Shown: positions 23,104 to 34,642 of the stretch, piece after piece
Layout: each line of letters begins with the position of its first letter
How positions within the stretch are numbered: the first letter of the stretch is position 1
Assembly (NCBI GenBank): GCA_035222895.1
Contig: JAVYIG010002518.1
Span: 124,001-188,000 of the forward strand
Direction of reading: 5' to 3'
Source of the DNA: Strongylocentrotus droebachiensis
Taxonomy: Eukaryota > Echinodermata > Echinoidea > Camarodonta > Strongylocentrotidae
DNA length: 64,000 nt
Program-made: the position numbers and the translations under genes
The notes under the pieces: model-generated
The model's input: only the letters and a program-made list of their open reading frames with translations
Told to the model about the DNA's origin: nothing
Database searches by the model: none

Positions 23104-23569
23104 TTGTAAGCATTTCCATCTTTTGATGTTTCAGTCATAGTATCAAGTGAATAGAATGAAAAGTTTTAAAAAAAGTAAGTTCCTGATATTGTGGTTTTGA
23201 GGTCTGATGGATGCGTGGTGTTTAGATACTCCTTTTCTCACTTCACCAAGTCCGCAAATCCTTTGTAAAGTTGAAAAGCGTTAAGTGTTTTTGATTAATG
23301 AAATCCTTTGAGTTGGGATGTTTTCGGTGCAAGCCGCAGCACGTGGAAGCTGATTAGGGTGACAATGCGCCTAATTGTTGGGCTTTTCTTTAGGAGTAGA
23401 AGGGAAAGCGTGGGCCAGAGAGGGGTTACAATGACCCCCTCTCCCATTAGAAGAATCCGTAGATGAAAAGCAAAGCTTTCTATGTCCTAGGGATACTGGA
23501 TGCTAAAAATAGTAATATGGATAACAAAGGAAATACAAAAAAGAAGAGATGTATTGATCGATACATTCA
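23104..23569. other. Single-copy stretch
   Basis: No recognisable element. Confidence 0.4.
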
Positions 23570-24102
23570 TACTTCGAAGATTATGTTTATAAGACTATAT
23601 TATGTGAGAGTTGTTATGAGAGTTTTGGAGAGGGAAGGAATGAATTTAATAAAAGAAGACTTAGAGTTTTGTGCATGTATACAGGATCTGGCCAAGCTTA
23701 CAATTTAGAACCGAACCATTGTTCTATTTAAGAAATTGAGGGAAGAAATGAATTTAATAATTTCCCAAAAATTGTTTGTAAGATTTGTAGGCATGTACAA
23801 AACCTTCCCAGGCTGACCCTGCAGAACCTTATCATTGGTATATCTCCAAAATAGAGGCAAGAAATGATTTTTTAATTTGTTTAATTTAAAGTCTGCAAGA
23901 GTTGTAGAGTTGTAGGTATGTATAGAACCTACCTTGCCAGGCTTGACATTTTAATAGAACCTAACCATTGTTCTATCTCCAAAATAGAGGGTTGAATTGA
24001 ATGAAATTTTAAAAAATGTCTGTAAGAGAGTTGTGAGCATATATACAGAATCATGCCAGCCAGCCTTGCCATTTAAAACCTAACCATTGTTCTTCTTCCA
24101 AA
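23570..24102. repeat. Diverged tandem array, ~125-130-bp units, about 4 copies
   Basis: Units share 'gtaggcatgta(c/t)a' or 'gcatgtatacag', 'cc(a)ggctg/cttga', 'aaccattgttctat' and 'ccaaaatagagg'. The copies are diverged, so the array is old. The 81-codon frame 23463-23708 reads into unit 1 and is not supported. Confidence 0.75.
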
Positions 24103-25096
24103 GGTTACTGACTCCAAGCATCCAGCAAACAATGTTTGCATTCTATTCTCGAGACCAAACCTCGTTTTTTAAAGAATAAAGTACAAACCACAAACAGAAA
24201 CTCAATTACCTCCTTTCAATTTACAAACTGAAGCAATTTGTTACTCATTTATGCTAGACCTTGTTCGTAAATCACGCTTATTTTGTTTCATCAACCCGGT
24301 AACAATCGCTCAACTGTACCCATGTTTCTTTTTTATTTGAGATTTAAGAGATATCATTCATGTGCCTGAATACTTCAACAGTTATGCACCTGTGGCGATG
24401 CTTTAAAAAGGCATCAATTATTCCAGTTTGGAAGGAGCCTGATCAATTTTGACATTATATCGCGATAACCATCTTTTTCTTTTTCTGTGATTGAAAGCAG
24501 GATCTTTGTACAATGTCTTGAATTCCTAGTCATGACTGATGGTCATTGATTGTGACCAGGAAGGAGTTTGTGATTCTGAATGGAATGACTGGAGAGTCTA
24601 TCAAAATTTGCCCCCCTCAACCCCCCCCCCCCCCCCCAAGAAAAAAAAGGTTTGGAGATTAATTTTATAATTGGACCCCTGTCCGGCTACTCGTTTAATT
24701 TGACTGAGTTTAATGGGTATTTCAGTGTTTTTAATATAAAAATGAAGGTATTTCAATATTCTTATGAAATGATTATTCACAATTCCCTGCACCTTTTCAA
24801 GACTCATTTCTTGCAGACTTTATACATCAAAAGATTTTCCAATTCCTGGTAACTATCACAAACTGTATCAAGTAAAATCTTTCATTTTAATAGTTGCATG
24901 AGTATTTTTTTTTTGTGTGTGTGACTGCTGGGGATGAATATACTTCATATAAATGTATGAAAGCAATTTTTACACTACTGTTACTACCAGTTTTAGTTTT
25001 TAATTATTTAATAACCTGCATTTTATCTAGTTTTACTGTATTTCACACATCATATAATACCAGCATTAGAATACAAAAGGGTGATACAGTTGATTA
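24103..25096. other. Single-copy stretch with C-rich run
   Basis: A C run of about 17 lies at 24622-24638. Short frames of 66-68 codons overlap on opposite strands and are unsupported. Confidence 0.45.
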
Positions 25097-25320
25097 AAAG
25101 AGAGAGAGAGGAAGATAGAGAGAGAGAGAGGAAGAGAGAGAAAGGGAGAGGGAGGGAGAAAAAGGGAGAGGGAAGAGGAAAGATAGATCAAGAGAGGAGT
25201 ATGGGAAAAGGAAGTAGAGAAGGGTCGGAGGGGAAAAGAGAGAGAGAGATGAGGGTGGGAACAGGGATAAGGGAGACAGAGTATAAGAAAGAGATAGATG
25301 TAGATACACAAGGAGAGAGA
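25097..25320. repeat. (GA)n polypurine tract
   Basis: Plus strand is almost all G and A, with GAGA and GGGA units. The frames of 65-114 codons over it on both strands are low-complexity artefacts. Confidence 0.95.
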
Positions 25321-26931
25321 TTAGAACTCCAAAAATGTAAAGAAATGGCCATCTTACTACACAATGCTTGTCCCCTATTTAACAAGCAGTGTTTAATACT
25401 GATTGCCTCATTAACACTTTGCTAATTGAAGTTTATGACCTGACATTACCCAACCATCAAATTAACACATCAGAGTCATCAAGTTTGAAATTCCAACATC
25501 TCCAAACGTATAAGGTATACTCCCGTTTAAAAGACTTTAAAAACAAGCAACACTTTGAACAATCTCAAACTGTCAAATGATATCTTACATCTTGAAATTG
25601 CTATTTGATATAGAATATTAAATTATCAATTATAAAATCATTTGGTATTAGATTCAGATCTTATGTCATTCACACATTCAGTATTTTACATGGATGCCTA
25701 TTTTTGTTTTCTTTTCAGCTGGAGTAAGAAGCAAGTTGGTAATAAATCAATAATCCTACGTGTCACTATAATTTGCCTTTTGTTTTTTTCCTCTGTTTCT
25801 GCAACTCCTCAAATTGTTAGGCATAGCAAATTTGCAGAAAATTGCCCTGTAGAGGCTTTGTATTCTCTAATGAGAATTTAAAGAGACTAGAGAGAATTTA
25901 AATTGTATTTCCTAAAGAGAATTTAAAGAGGCTAGAGGGAATTTAAATAGGTATCTAAAGCCATTAGATAAGGTATGTTTATTCCACACCTGTGTCAATG
26001 GTAGATGCTGTTAGATTCAGATTAAAAGCTATTTGTTAGTGTCATTGATATCATTTACTTAAGATAAGAAACATAATAGTAAGGTGGATTTTATGGGGAC
26101 CTACTGACTTCAAAGCACCCTTTTATGACCTTAGTTAGGTGTTAAATGATGTCACTGTTTTATCATGTCAAGGGGGGAATTGATGGTTATGCAAATTAAC
26201 CCAAGCTTTTTTCCTCTTTTTTAATTGATTTTGTTTTACAGCTTTTTCAGAGTTAAGGGTCACTTTGAGCTGGGGTAGTTACAGAAAGAAGTAAACAGTC
26301 TCTTGGATGATTAGACTTGAAAGACAGGAGAAGAACAGTCAAAACTATAACATCATGTCAAATTATCCTGTATTTAAGGAAGTTTCCTTACTATATTCAA
26401 ATTTTAAAATGTTCTGCTCAGGTAATGTGATAGAAACTATGTATTGATGCACCCTTTAGAGCAAAACAGACCCATTAGTGCCTGCAAATGACAATACTAG
26501 TCGGTAACGTCCATCATACTTGCTCCACTTGAGAAACTTTTCAGGTTTGTAAAGAGAAAAGTCATGTGAGAGGCTATATAAATGTACTGTCAGTCAGCAT
26601 ACCGCCACCAGACCCACATACTTAAAAGCGCGTGGTGAAACCCTCTCGCCCAGAGGCGTGTTTTTTCCACGTGGAAGGCGAAAATCCCTGTCATTAACGC
26701 GCCTTACCCTGTTTTCGCAAATGATTTTCTTTCAAAAACATCTCAGATTTCTTCCCCCTACATCTTCCGGCAAAACTCTCAATTATCTCTTGCATGTGAG
26801 CAATTTATGAAACAGGTGAAAGGAAAGAGAGAGAGAGATGTACTTATTGCTTGAAGCTAAATCACTTCTTAAAACTGTGTCATGCTCAACTGCAAACAGA
26901 CATTCGTTAGTAGCCTGTCATCTCAGTTTGT
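25321..26931. other. Single-copy stretch
   Basis: Contains a small local duplication, 'agagaatttaaagag' twice within 25870-25935. A modest GC-rich patch lies at about 26600-26715 ('gcgcgtggtgaaaccctctc'). No gene supported. Confidence 0.45.
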
Positions 26932-27365
26932 CTGTCTGTTTGTCCCTCTCTCTGTCTCTCTCTCTCTCTGTCTCCATCTCTCCCTCTCCCTCCCTCCTCT
27001 CTTTCTCCCTCCCTCCCTCCCTCACTCCTCTCTTTCTCCCTCCCTCCCTCCCTCCCTCCCTCCCTCCCTCCCTCCCCCTCCCTCCCTCCCTCCCTCCCTC
27101 CTCTCTTTCTCCCTCCCTCTCTCCTCTCTTTCTCCCTCCCTCCCTCCCTCCTCCCTCTCTCTCTCTCTCTCTCTCTCTCCCCCCTCCCCCTCCCTCCCCC
27201 TCCCTCCCCCTCCCTCCCTCCTTTCCTCCCTCTCTCTCCCTTCCTCCTTCCCTCTCTCCCTTCCTCCTTTCCTCTCTCCCTTCCTCCTTCCCTCCCTCCC
27301 TTCCTCCTTCCCTCCTTCCCACCCTTCCTCCTTCCCACCCTCCCTCCCTCCTTCCCTCCCTCTCT
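26932..27365. repeat. Polypyrimidine (CCCT/CCTT)n tract, ~430 bp
   Basis: Over 430 bases nearly all pyrimidine on the plus strand: first CT, then CCCT blocks, then CCTT. It creates the 162-267-codon Ser/Pro/Leu frames and the 143-183-codon Arg/Glu/Gly frames, none of them genes. Confidence 0.97.
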
Positions 27366-27560
27366 TTTAAGATGATTTTCAGTTTCTTATTCTCTATGAC
27401 CCTAAATATTATCATTGTTGTGAAAAATAGAGTCATTTTCTTTTCCCATCTCCTTACTGCTACTCTCAAAAGTCAAATGATAATACAAATTTATCCTGGT
27501 CCAGTCCCTCACTGTCTCCATCTCATATTGAAGCTCCTGTCTTTATCCACACGCCCAGCA

Positions 27561-27716
27561 CAGAGCCATCTATACACAGAGTTTGGCCCACTTGGTTTCA
27601 CTGGGTCACAACATGGCGTATATTCTTTTTTTTGGTGCTAGCCCAACAAAGCAGTAGTCGCCAAATTGTGTCTAATGCGAACCGGGTTGGCCAAACTCTG
27701 TGTATAGATGGCTCTG
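27561..27716. mobile_element. Foldback MITE with perfect 28-bp inverted ends (156 bp)
   Basis: The left end starting CAGAGCCATCTATACACAGA is an exact inverted copy of the right end over 28 bp. The ~100-bp interior is single-copy here. Perfect ends suggest recent activity. Target-site duplication is not clear. Confidence 0.85.
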
Positions 27717-28915
27717 GCCCAGCAGAGGCTCTTCCGCCCTCTAGGGGGTGTATACGCCAAATGGACGCTCTAAACCAAGAACAAATAAAGCTAGATTTTC
27801 TTCAAGTATCCTGCGAAATCTTGTGAAATCCACAACAGCCTCAAGTCAGATCAATAGAGGACCATTGTAGGGCGACAGTGAAGAAACTTAGGATAAGCAA
27901 GCTTTTTGGGCTCTTTCCAAAATCTTCTTAGCTTTCAAAAATACCAAGCAAGCCCCTCTGGGTGAGCTTGCTGTCAGTTAGGTGGTTTTTATGGAAGGAA
28001 AACGTTTGAATATGGACAATCGGATGTTAATAGTTTTAAACTACAAGCAGTTGCGATTGATTTGCATAATTTGATTTGAGCCACCGTTTTTTGTACTCTC
28101 TTTGTAGATCCTCTTCCGACAATGATTGGATATTATGCTTGTATGCCTTGTAATAAAGGCCTGTGTTTGTAAGGAGCATGTAGCCGTGGTAAAAAATGTA
28201 CTTATGATGGTGGTCTATTCCTAACCCTACCTGTATGTTTTCATCTAAGCTTTCAATTTCATATCTACAATCCATTTTCATAGTTGATATTATAAATCAA
28301 CTTTATTGGTGTTTTTTCTTCTTCATATTTTATCTTCTTCATATTTTTGTTTTCTTCTTTTAATCAGGAGACATTATAGGCATTCCATATTTGAGAATGC
28401 TACGGCTAATCTTTACTTAAGTCCTATTCGTGCATCTTTTTTCAGTTTGTAGACATTTCCCACAACACTCCAATCATTGGTTCCATTGATGATAGCAAAC
28501 ATCTTCCTTTATTTATATACAAGATCTAGATGAGTAGGGCTTGTACTAATACTCCTTGAAATCAACTTGATAATGGCCAGTCTTATTATAATCCATCCTC
28601 TTCGGAAAGAGATAGAATGAGAGGTTTAACATGTTTCTAACAAGTGGTTTAAGTCTAAGATCTTGAATTGCTTACATATTATCACTGACCTAAGGCATCC
28701 CCTTACAAACGTTTTGCAGTTGCAGTTGGTGATCTTCCAGTTGTTAACAAGATGAGAACTTCATCTTGTTATATTTTAGTGAGTAACTGAGTAGTGGAGA
28801 TATGGAATTACAATAGTTGGTGTGGGTTGGCTTGGAAAAAGAAGTGGCAATCCTCTTTCAGTATTCTATATCTATAGACTAATCACAGAGGAGATTGTAA
28901 TATTATGTATCTATA
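27717..28915. other. Single-copy stretch; one orphan ORF
   Basis: An 81-codon minus frame (28036-28281) has a charged, helix-like C-terminal part (SLSEEDLQREYKKRW), but no homology I recognise and no clear exon boundaries. Not called as a gene. Confidence 0.45.
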
Positions 28916-30009
28916 GGCGCATTTATACTGTCAAATACCTCATTTTGAAAAGTTGCGATGTTTCGCGCACCCGTTTACACTTGTGCGGAAACATCACCGA
29001 CTGAAAAGCTCAGTGATGTTTTGGCGTGTTTGAGTTGGTAATGCGCATGCGCGGCACTCCGATGCAAACACTTTCCTCTTTCTATCTTTCCTTGTTATTC
29101 TTTTTTTCTTCCTTCTATCACCTTCTCTTATGTTATTCTTTATCACTTCCTTCTATCACTTTCTCTTTCTGTCTTTCCTTATGTTATTCTTTGTTTCTTC
29201 CTTTTGTATCACCTTCTCTTATGTTATTCTTTTTTTTTTTTATCTTTATAAAACTTCCTCTTTCTGTGTTTCCTTATTTTATTCTTTGTTTCTTCCTTTT
29301 ATCACCTTCTCTTATGTTATTCTTTGTTTTTTTATCATTCTATCACTCCCTCTTTCTGTGTTTCCTTATGTTATTCTTTGTTTCTTCCTTCTATCACATT
29401 CTCTATGTTATTCTTTGTTTTTTATTATTCTATCACTCCCTCTTTCTGTGTTTCCTTATGTTATTCTTTGTTTTTATCATTCTATCACTTTCTCTTTCTG
29501 TCTTTCCTTATGGTATTCTTTGTTTCTTCCTTCTATCACCTTCTCTTATGTTATTATTTGTTTCTTCCTTCTATCACCTTCTCTTATGTTATTCTTTGTT
29601 TTTTATCATGCTATCACTCCCTCTTTCTGTGTTTCCTTATGTTATTCTTTGTTTCTTCCTTCTATCACATTCTCTATGTTATTCTTTGTTTTTTATCATT
29701 CTATCACTCCCTCTTTCTGTGTTTCCTTTTGTTATTCTTTGTATATATCGTTCTATCATTTTCTTTAAGAACGACATCTAGCTCCGCTCCTGAAGTTACG
29801 TCACCTAACATCGCGATGTTACAACTGCGAGCGTTTATACTTGCCAAACACGCCAAAACACGCCAAAACACGCCAAAAGATCACACTTCGATTTGGAATG
29901 TTTTGGAATTGGCATTTCTGCCGGTAATGCGTAGTTGCCCTTGGTAACATCGCGGCCAGGCTCCGGTTTGGCATTTTTTGGCGTGTTTGGATGACAGTGT
30001 AAATGCCCC
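28916..30009 (+). mobile_element. Minisatellite-bearing MITE, family T, copy T2 (1094 bp)
   Basis: Left end GGCGCATTTATACTGTCAAA and inverted right end GGGGCATTTACACTGTCATC. The right ~140 bp align with T1, including 'ttggaatgttt', 'ggtttggcat' and 'gtgtttgg'. The middle is a pyrimidine-rich minisatellite unrelated to that in T1. A short 3x run of 'aaacacgcca' lies near 29845-29880. No transposase. Confidence 0.75.
29086..29765. repeat. Pyrimidine-rich minisatellite inside T2
   Basis: About 16-18 units of roughly 36-50 bp based on 'tatgttattctttgtttctt' with 'ctatcac(ctt/tcc)' and 'ctctttctgt' segments. Longer blocks recur (for example 29357 and 29629), giving a higher-order pattern. The 207-251-codon Phe/Ser/Leu/Tyr frames here (29026-29947) arise from the repeat. 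Confidence 0.93.
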
Positions 30010-30190
30010 TTATGGTTTGGTTTGATGTATGCATGTGCTTTACTTTGATAAGAGTCATTAGTTGATTCAGCAATATTTACATTAATGAAGTTCAGAATGT
30101 AAAATTGGGGTATGATGATTGGTATGTTGAAGGGAATTCATGGTGGTAGTCACTATGGAAACATGAAGAATGATAGAACAGCAGATGATA

Positions 30191-30665
30191 GATAACAAAA
30201 ATGATGATGATGATGATGACGACAATGATGACAATGATGATAATCAATGATGACGATGTGGTGGTGGTTGTGTTGGTTGTGGTGATGAGGAGGAGGAGGA
30301 GGGAGAGGAGGAGGAGGGAGAGGATGAGAGGTGGTGGTGGTGGAGCTTTTGGTGATGAGGAGGGGAGAGCAGGAGGAGGACAGTGGTGGTTGTGATGGTT
30401 GTGGTGGTGGTAATGGTAGAGATGATGAGGGGGGATGTGGAGGAGGAGGACAGTGGTGGTGGTGGTGGTGGTGGTGGTGGTGGTGGTGGTGGTGGTGGTG
30501 GTGGTGGTGGTGGTGGTGGTGGTGGTGGTGGTGGTGGTGGTGGTGGTGGTGGTGGTGGTGGTGGTGGTGGTGGTGGTGGTGGTGGTGGTGGTGGTGGTGG
30601 TGGTGGTGGTGGTGGTGGTGGTGGTGGTGGTGGTGGTGGTGGTGGTGGTGGTGGTGGTGGTGGTG
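30191..30665. repeat. Trinucleotide repeat region with perfect (GTG)71
   Basis: A diverged start of GAT, GAG and GTG units (30191-30452) leads into 213 bases of uninterrupted GTG (30453-30665). All six frames are open as single-residue runs (Trp, Gly, Val; His, Thr, Pro), which explains six long spurious frames. Confidence 0.98.
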
Positions 30666-31949
30666 ACAATTATAATGAGGGGGATGACATTTGTAAAGAT
30701 GGTAAAGATGATGATACAAATTTCTTTGGGAATCATTCCAGTCCTGAAATGTTGAGTCTCAAATTGACTTTAGTTAATGGTATTTTCTCTTTCTCTTTTT
30801 TCCCCCTGCTCTCCCCCTGCTCTCCACCCAACCTTTGACTTTTCATCATGGCAATGTTTTCTACCATCCTATAGGTAAGTTGATTAAGGTTTTTTTTCAT
30901 GCTTAGGATAATGAATTAATTCTGTACTACCAAAAGAGTGTGTGTAAGATAGACTAGAAAGATTCATGGAATCCAATTTGGTAGTCAATTTTTAGAGTTG
31001 CTAGGTATCCACTATTTGTTTAGTTTTTTCTTTACTTGGTTTGATTCATTCTTATCCTCCTTCATCTTTAAATCACATAGAATGGAACGACTTTGCATAG
31101 TTCAGGACCTATATAGGGAGGAGGGTACATTGATTAGCCCAACCAAAACTCCACTTTCTTTAGAAATCCACAATGGATGATGGTATACAGAAGCTGTTTA
31201 TACTCAACAAATATTCCCCTCCTTAAATGCTCTCTATTCTTGCCCCCATTCAAATCAATCAAAGGGCCGGAGTTGATTTCCAGTATTTGAAGTTCTTACC
31301 ACACACGCAATCAGGAGGATGCAAATATACATGTTGTGGATTAGTTTAGTTCCCCTCTTCGTTGAGGTGAACATTCAGAAATTGGGGTGGAGAATGCTCG
31401 TGTTATTTGTCAATGTTCTTAGGGAACAATTGTGAAAGGATAAAGGGTGGCTCTTGAAGAGCTGAATGCAAGGTTGAGAGATAGAAGTGATTTTCCACCC
31501 AATTAATTCCATTATTTGTGTGGCTAGGAGGAGTTTGAGCAGCAAATAAGCATCCTATGACTTCCCCCACCCCTATTTACACCGTCAGGAGTCACTTTTG
31601 CTCACTTCTGGCATATCTTCTTGCATAAAAGTTGTTTATGACATGACATTGTAAGATGTTTTAAATCAAATTTGGTAGTAGGTTTTGGAGATGCTAGCTA
31701 TCCATCAATGGTTTGTAGATGTTGAAGAAAAAAATATATAGATGTCCTTCGCAATCTACACGTGTATTTGGTTACATGGATTATCGAGGTGAATAACGCA
31801 ATCATTATTTTGTTTAGATTTGAACAGGTAAAAGGGACAATCCCCCCAAAAAATCATCTATATCAATAAAATCATGGTGGCAGGTCTGATAATTACCAGA
31901 TTTAAATCTTCTTCTTTTTTCCTGATTTCTTTTCCTTATTTTTTGTATT
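30666..31949. other. Single-copy stretch
   Basis: No gene recognised. It includes 'ctgctctccccctgctctcc' (a small duplication) near 30807-30830. Confidence 0.45.
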
Positions 31950-32120
31950 CCCCCCCCCCCTGATTTTCCTGATTTTTCCCAGTTTGCCCCATCCCCCCCC
32001 CCCCCAATTTTCTTACTCAAAGGGGGGGGGGAGAATGTTGTTAGATGCCATTTTCCCCCCTGAATCCTTTTTTTGTTTTCTTCTTCTTGGGGGGGGGGGG
32101 TTGAGGATTTTTTTTTTTTT
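31950..32120. repeat. Alternating poly-C / poly-G cluster
   Basis: C runs at about 31951-31960 and 31994-32005 and G runs at about 32022-32031 and 32089-32100, then T runs. Opposed C and G runs can pair as hairpins. They may be relics of an element like the G/C-armed MITE at 52257-52498. Confidence 0.8.
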
Positions 32121-32180
32121 TCGCCTTCACTATCACCCCTGTGGTGGGGGGCTATTGGTAGTGTGTCATACCATACTCTT

Positions 32181-32310
32181 CCTTTCTCTCTCTCTCTCTC
32201 TCGCTCTATCTTTAATTCCCCCTCCACTCTATCTCTCCCCTCTATCTCTCCCCTCTATCTCTCCCCTCCATCTCTCATCCATCCTTCCATCCATCCTCTC
32301 ATCTCCTTCA
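32181..32310. repeat. (CT)n / (CCATC)n microsatellite
   Basis: CT units lead into 'atctctcccctct' repeats and then 'atccatccttccatccatcc'. Confidence 0.9.
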
Positions 32311-32488
32311 TCTTGTGTTGTTCTACATCTTGAGAGCTAAGACCTTTCAGGTAGCTGGCTTGCCCAATATTGGCACATCTCTCAGACCACTTACAATACC
32401 ACAAACTACTTCTTACAGCTCTTGGACACAAGATCTACCAAGTCTTTGTCTCATCATGGTCTCATTCACTAGTTAGTCCAGAATTTGA

Positions 32489-32730
32489 GGGGTCAGTGAC
32501 GCAAAGACGTAACTCCATTTTGGCCATTTGGAGAAAAAGTGGTTTATGTGTCACTGAGCACTTGGGCCTTCAGGAGTTATGTCTATGTTTCACTAGCCAT
32601 TGACTTCAATGGGGTGTTGGGTGGAGTTAAGTCTTTGTGTTTCCTGGAAAGCCCACATTTTTCTGAACATTTTGATATTAGATACTCATTTTGGCAAAAT
32701 ATGGAGTTTCGTCTTTGTGTCACCGAACCC
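32489..32730. mobile_element. MITE with repeated GTCTTTGTGTCAC-like motif (242 bp)
   Basis: Left end GGGGTCAGTGACGCAAAGAC and inverted right end GGGTTCGGTGACACAAAGAC, continuing to 'aactccat'. The same GGAGTTA-GTCTTTGTGTCAC motif appears twice more inside (about 32574 and 32613), so four copies in total. Flanks 'aatttga' and 'ttgaatt' extend the inverted symmetry. No coding capacity. Confidence 0.75.
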
Positions 32731-32738
32731 TTGAATTG

Positions 32739-32772
<34 letters not shown>

Positions 32773-32974
32773 GTCTGTCAAGTGATGGTTGACCCCCCCA
32801 AGGGAGGGGTGGATGCATTCTAAAGGTTATAATTGAGATGTTAGACTTGACTATTGACAGTGATGACAGTATTGATGCTACAACTTCACTTCTAATTGAC
32901 AACATTGGTGTAAGCATACTTCTACATCTCCAGAGCCTCCATATCCAACAGTCTGTCATACTCCCCAAATTTAA

Positions 32975-33162
32975 AGCCCCACTGTCCTACTTCTAGCTAC
33001 TTGCTCCCTCTATATAGCAAACAATGCCTAATCAGTGCCCATTGGTCCCCCATGATCCTCTTTTTCTTATCTTAATTGAGAGCTGAGTTGATGAGATAGC
33101 CACCTGTCATTGACCACGCTGTGTGGTCTAATCCCCCCTGGCCAAACTAGTACAGCCGGCCT
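32975..33162 (+). mobile_element. TTAA MITE family M, full copy (188 bp)
   Basis: Starts AGCCCCACTGTCC after TTAA (32971-32974) and ends GGCCT before TTAA (33163-33166). Inverted ends are short (AGCCC against AGGCC). It aligns end to end with 54194-54382. Confidence 0.9.
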
Positions 33163-33444
33163 TTAAGAGCTACCAACCATCAATTTTGGACAGATAATTG
33201 GGAGTTTTTTTTTAAATGGTTCACAAAGTAGCTGTTATGAAAAGTTAAAGAGATTTTTCTGCACTTTCTCATCATCTGATGTATAAACAATAAGGCTTGT
33301 TTTTTTCAGACGGCATCATGAGAATTTCATTACAACATAAAGTCAAAGGCCTGTGCAATACAGAGCAGTAACGATATCTTGGACAACTGCAAGGTTTTGA
33401 GAAACAATTCTAATTGAATAAACTGGTTGTTTGGCCTGAGTTAA

Positions 33445-33782
33445 AGGGCAAGTCCACCCTCATAATTAGCTGGTATTTAAAAAAAGCAGAACAAAGCAGT
33501 ATATTTGCAATAATTATATTAAGGGTGCATGTAGCTTTGAAATTTTTCTTTATGGAAAATAGAAAGTTCTGAATTTGTACAAGTAAAGAATAAAGAGCAA
33601 ATGGGCAGGGACCTCACAAGATACATCACAGAGTTGCCAATTCGTGTTTGATAGATCGCAACTTCAAAAATTCTTAACTTTCTTATTTTTAATCAAATCC
33701 TGCTCAAACTTTCACTGACCTGTTTCTCTCATTTTTTCAGCATACATTAAAAACCAACTTAATATCAGGGTCGACTTCCCCT
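33445..33782 (+). mobile_element. TTAA MITE family R, full copy R1 (338 bp)
   Basis: TTAA on both sides (33441-33444, 33783-33786). Left end AGGGCAAGTCCACCCT; inverted right end AGGGGAAGTCGACCCT. Interior blocks 'tgcaataattatattaaggg' and 'cacagagttgccaattcgtg' recur at 16.3-16.7 kb. Confidence 0.85.
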
Positions 33783-33786
33783 TTAA

Positions 33787-34156
33787 AAGCCATATTTACT
33801 CGCAGTCTTTCATTCTAATTGAATTGAAAGCATTAGGCCATTGTGTGATAGCTTGTTCAATTGTTCTCCTGGTTTTTGTGACCTCCAATTACTCTCAATT
33901 AAACCATCATTCCGATTCACATCTTTTGTCTCGCCCAGTAAGAATATAAAAGAAGTACTCGAGAGGAAAAGAACAACCCCGGACGATGTTTAGCAAGAAC
34001 CAATACTATTCTAAAAGAGTTCTTTTAGTTGAGTAAACAGTGATCTCCATGTTGGATTATCAAATCTCTCTTTAATTCTCTTCATCTCTCAAACTCTTTA
34101 AAACTTTCCTTCTTATATTATTTCAAGATGTTAATTGTTATCTCCTCCCATTCCTT

Positions 34157-34162
<6 letters not shown>
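33787..34162. other. Single-copy stretch
   Basis: No recognisable feature. Confidence 0.4.
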
Positions 34163-34220
<58 letters not shown>

Positions 34221-34227
34221 GTCTCTC

Positions 34228-34260
<33 letters not shown>

Positions 34261-34262
34261 TT
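34163..34262. repeat. (CT)n microsatellite
   Basis: About 100 bases of CT with TGTCT interruptions. Frames on both strands here are artefacts. Confidence 0.95.
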
Positions 34263-34642
34263 TTGTCCATCCCTCGCTCTTTCTGGTTTTAATTGTGCTT
34301 GTCCATTATACAAGTATAGCAGAAGCTTGCGATATGAGACCAATCAGGACTTCTCAAAACTTGTCTGAGGTTGACAATTCCTTGTCTCCATGAGCCAATT
34401 CCCAGTCACAGTTTGTATCTCTACTGGCCAATTAGCCAACTAATCGACTCTATTTACTGTGGCCAAGTTCACGAACACACCTTAGTTTACTTGGGATAAT
34501 TGATAGCCTGAGCCAAATTCTGAGATGCTATGTAAAATATCTCGCTATTTGCATAAATTATTCACTGTGAATTAAGATAATCGTGATCGGGGCGAGTGTT
34601 TTTTTTCTCCTGATCAGAGTCAGCAGTGTATTTTGAAAACTG
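34263..34642. other. Single-copy stretch
   Basis: No recognisable feature. Confidence 0.4.

Noticed and set aside
26838-27641. 267-codon Ser/Pro-rich frame and overlapping Arg/Glu-rich minus frames
   Set aside because: Generated by the polypyrimidine tract; opposite-strand frames are equally open.
28036-28281. 81-codon minus frame with charged helix-like end
   Set aside because: No recognised homology and no convincing splice signals; kept only as a note in the spacer entry.
29026-29947. 207-251-codon Phe/Ser/Leu frames that look like membrane proteins
   Set aside because: Three overlapping frames translate the same minisatellite units, so the hydrophobic look comes from the T-rich repeat.
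30092-30838. Long frames of poly-Thr, poly-His, poly-Pro, poly-Trp, poly-Gly and poly-Val
   Set aside because: All six frames of a perfect GTG repeat are open; none has coding flanks.
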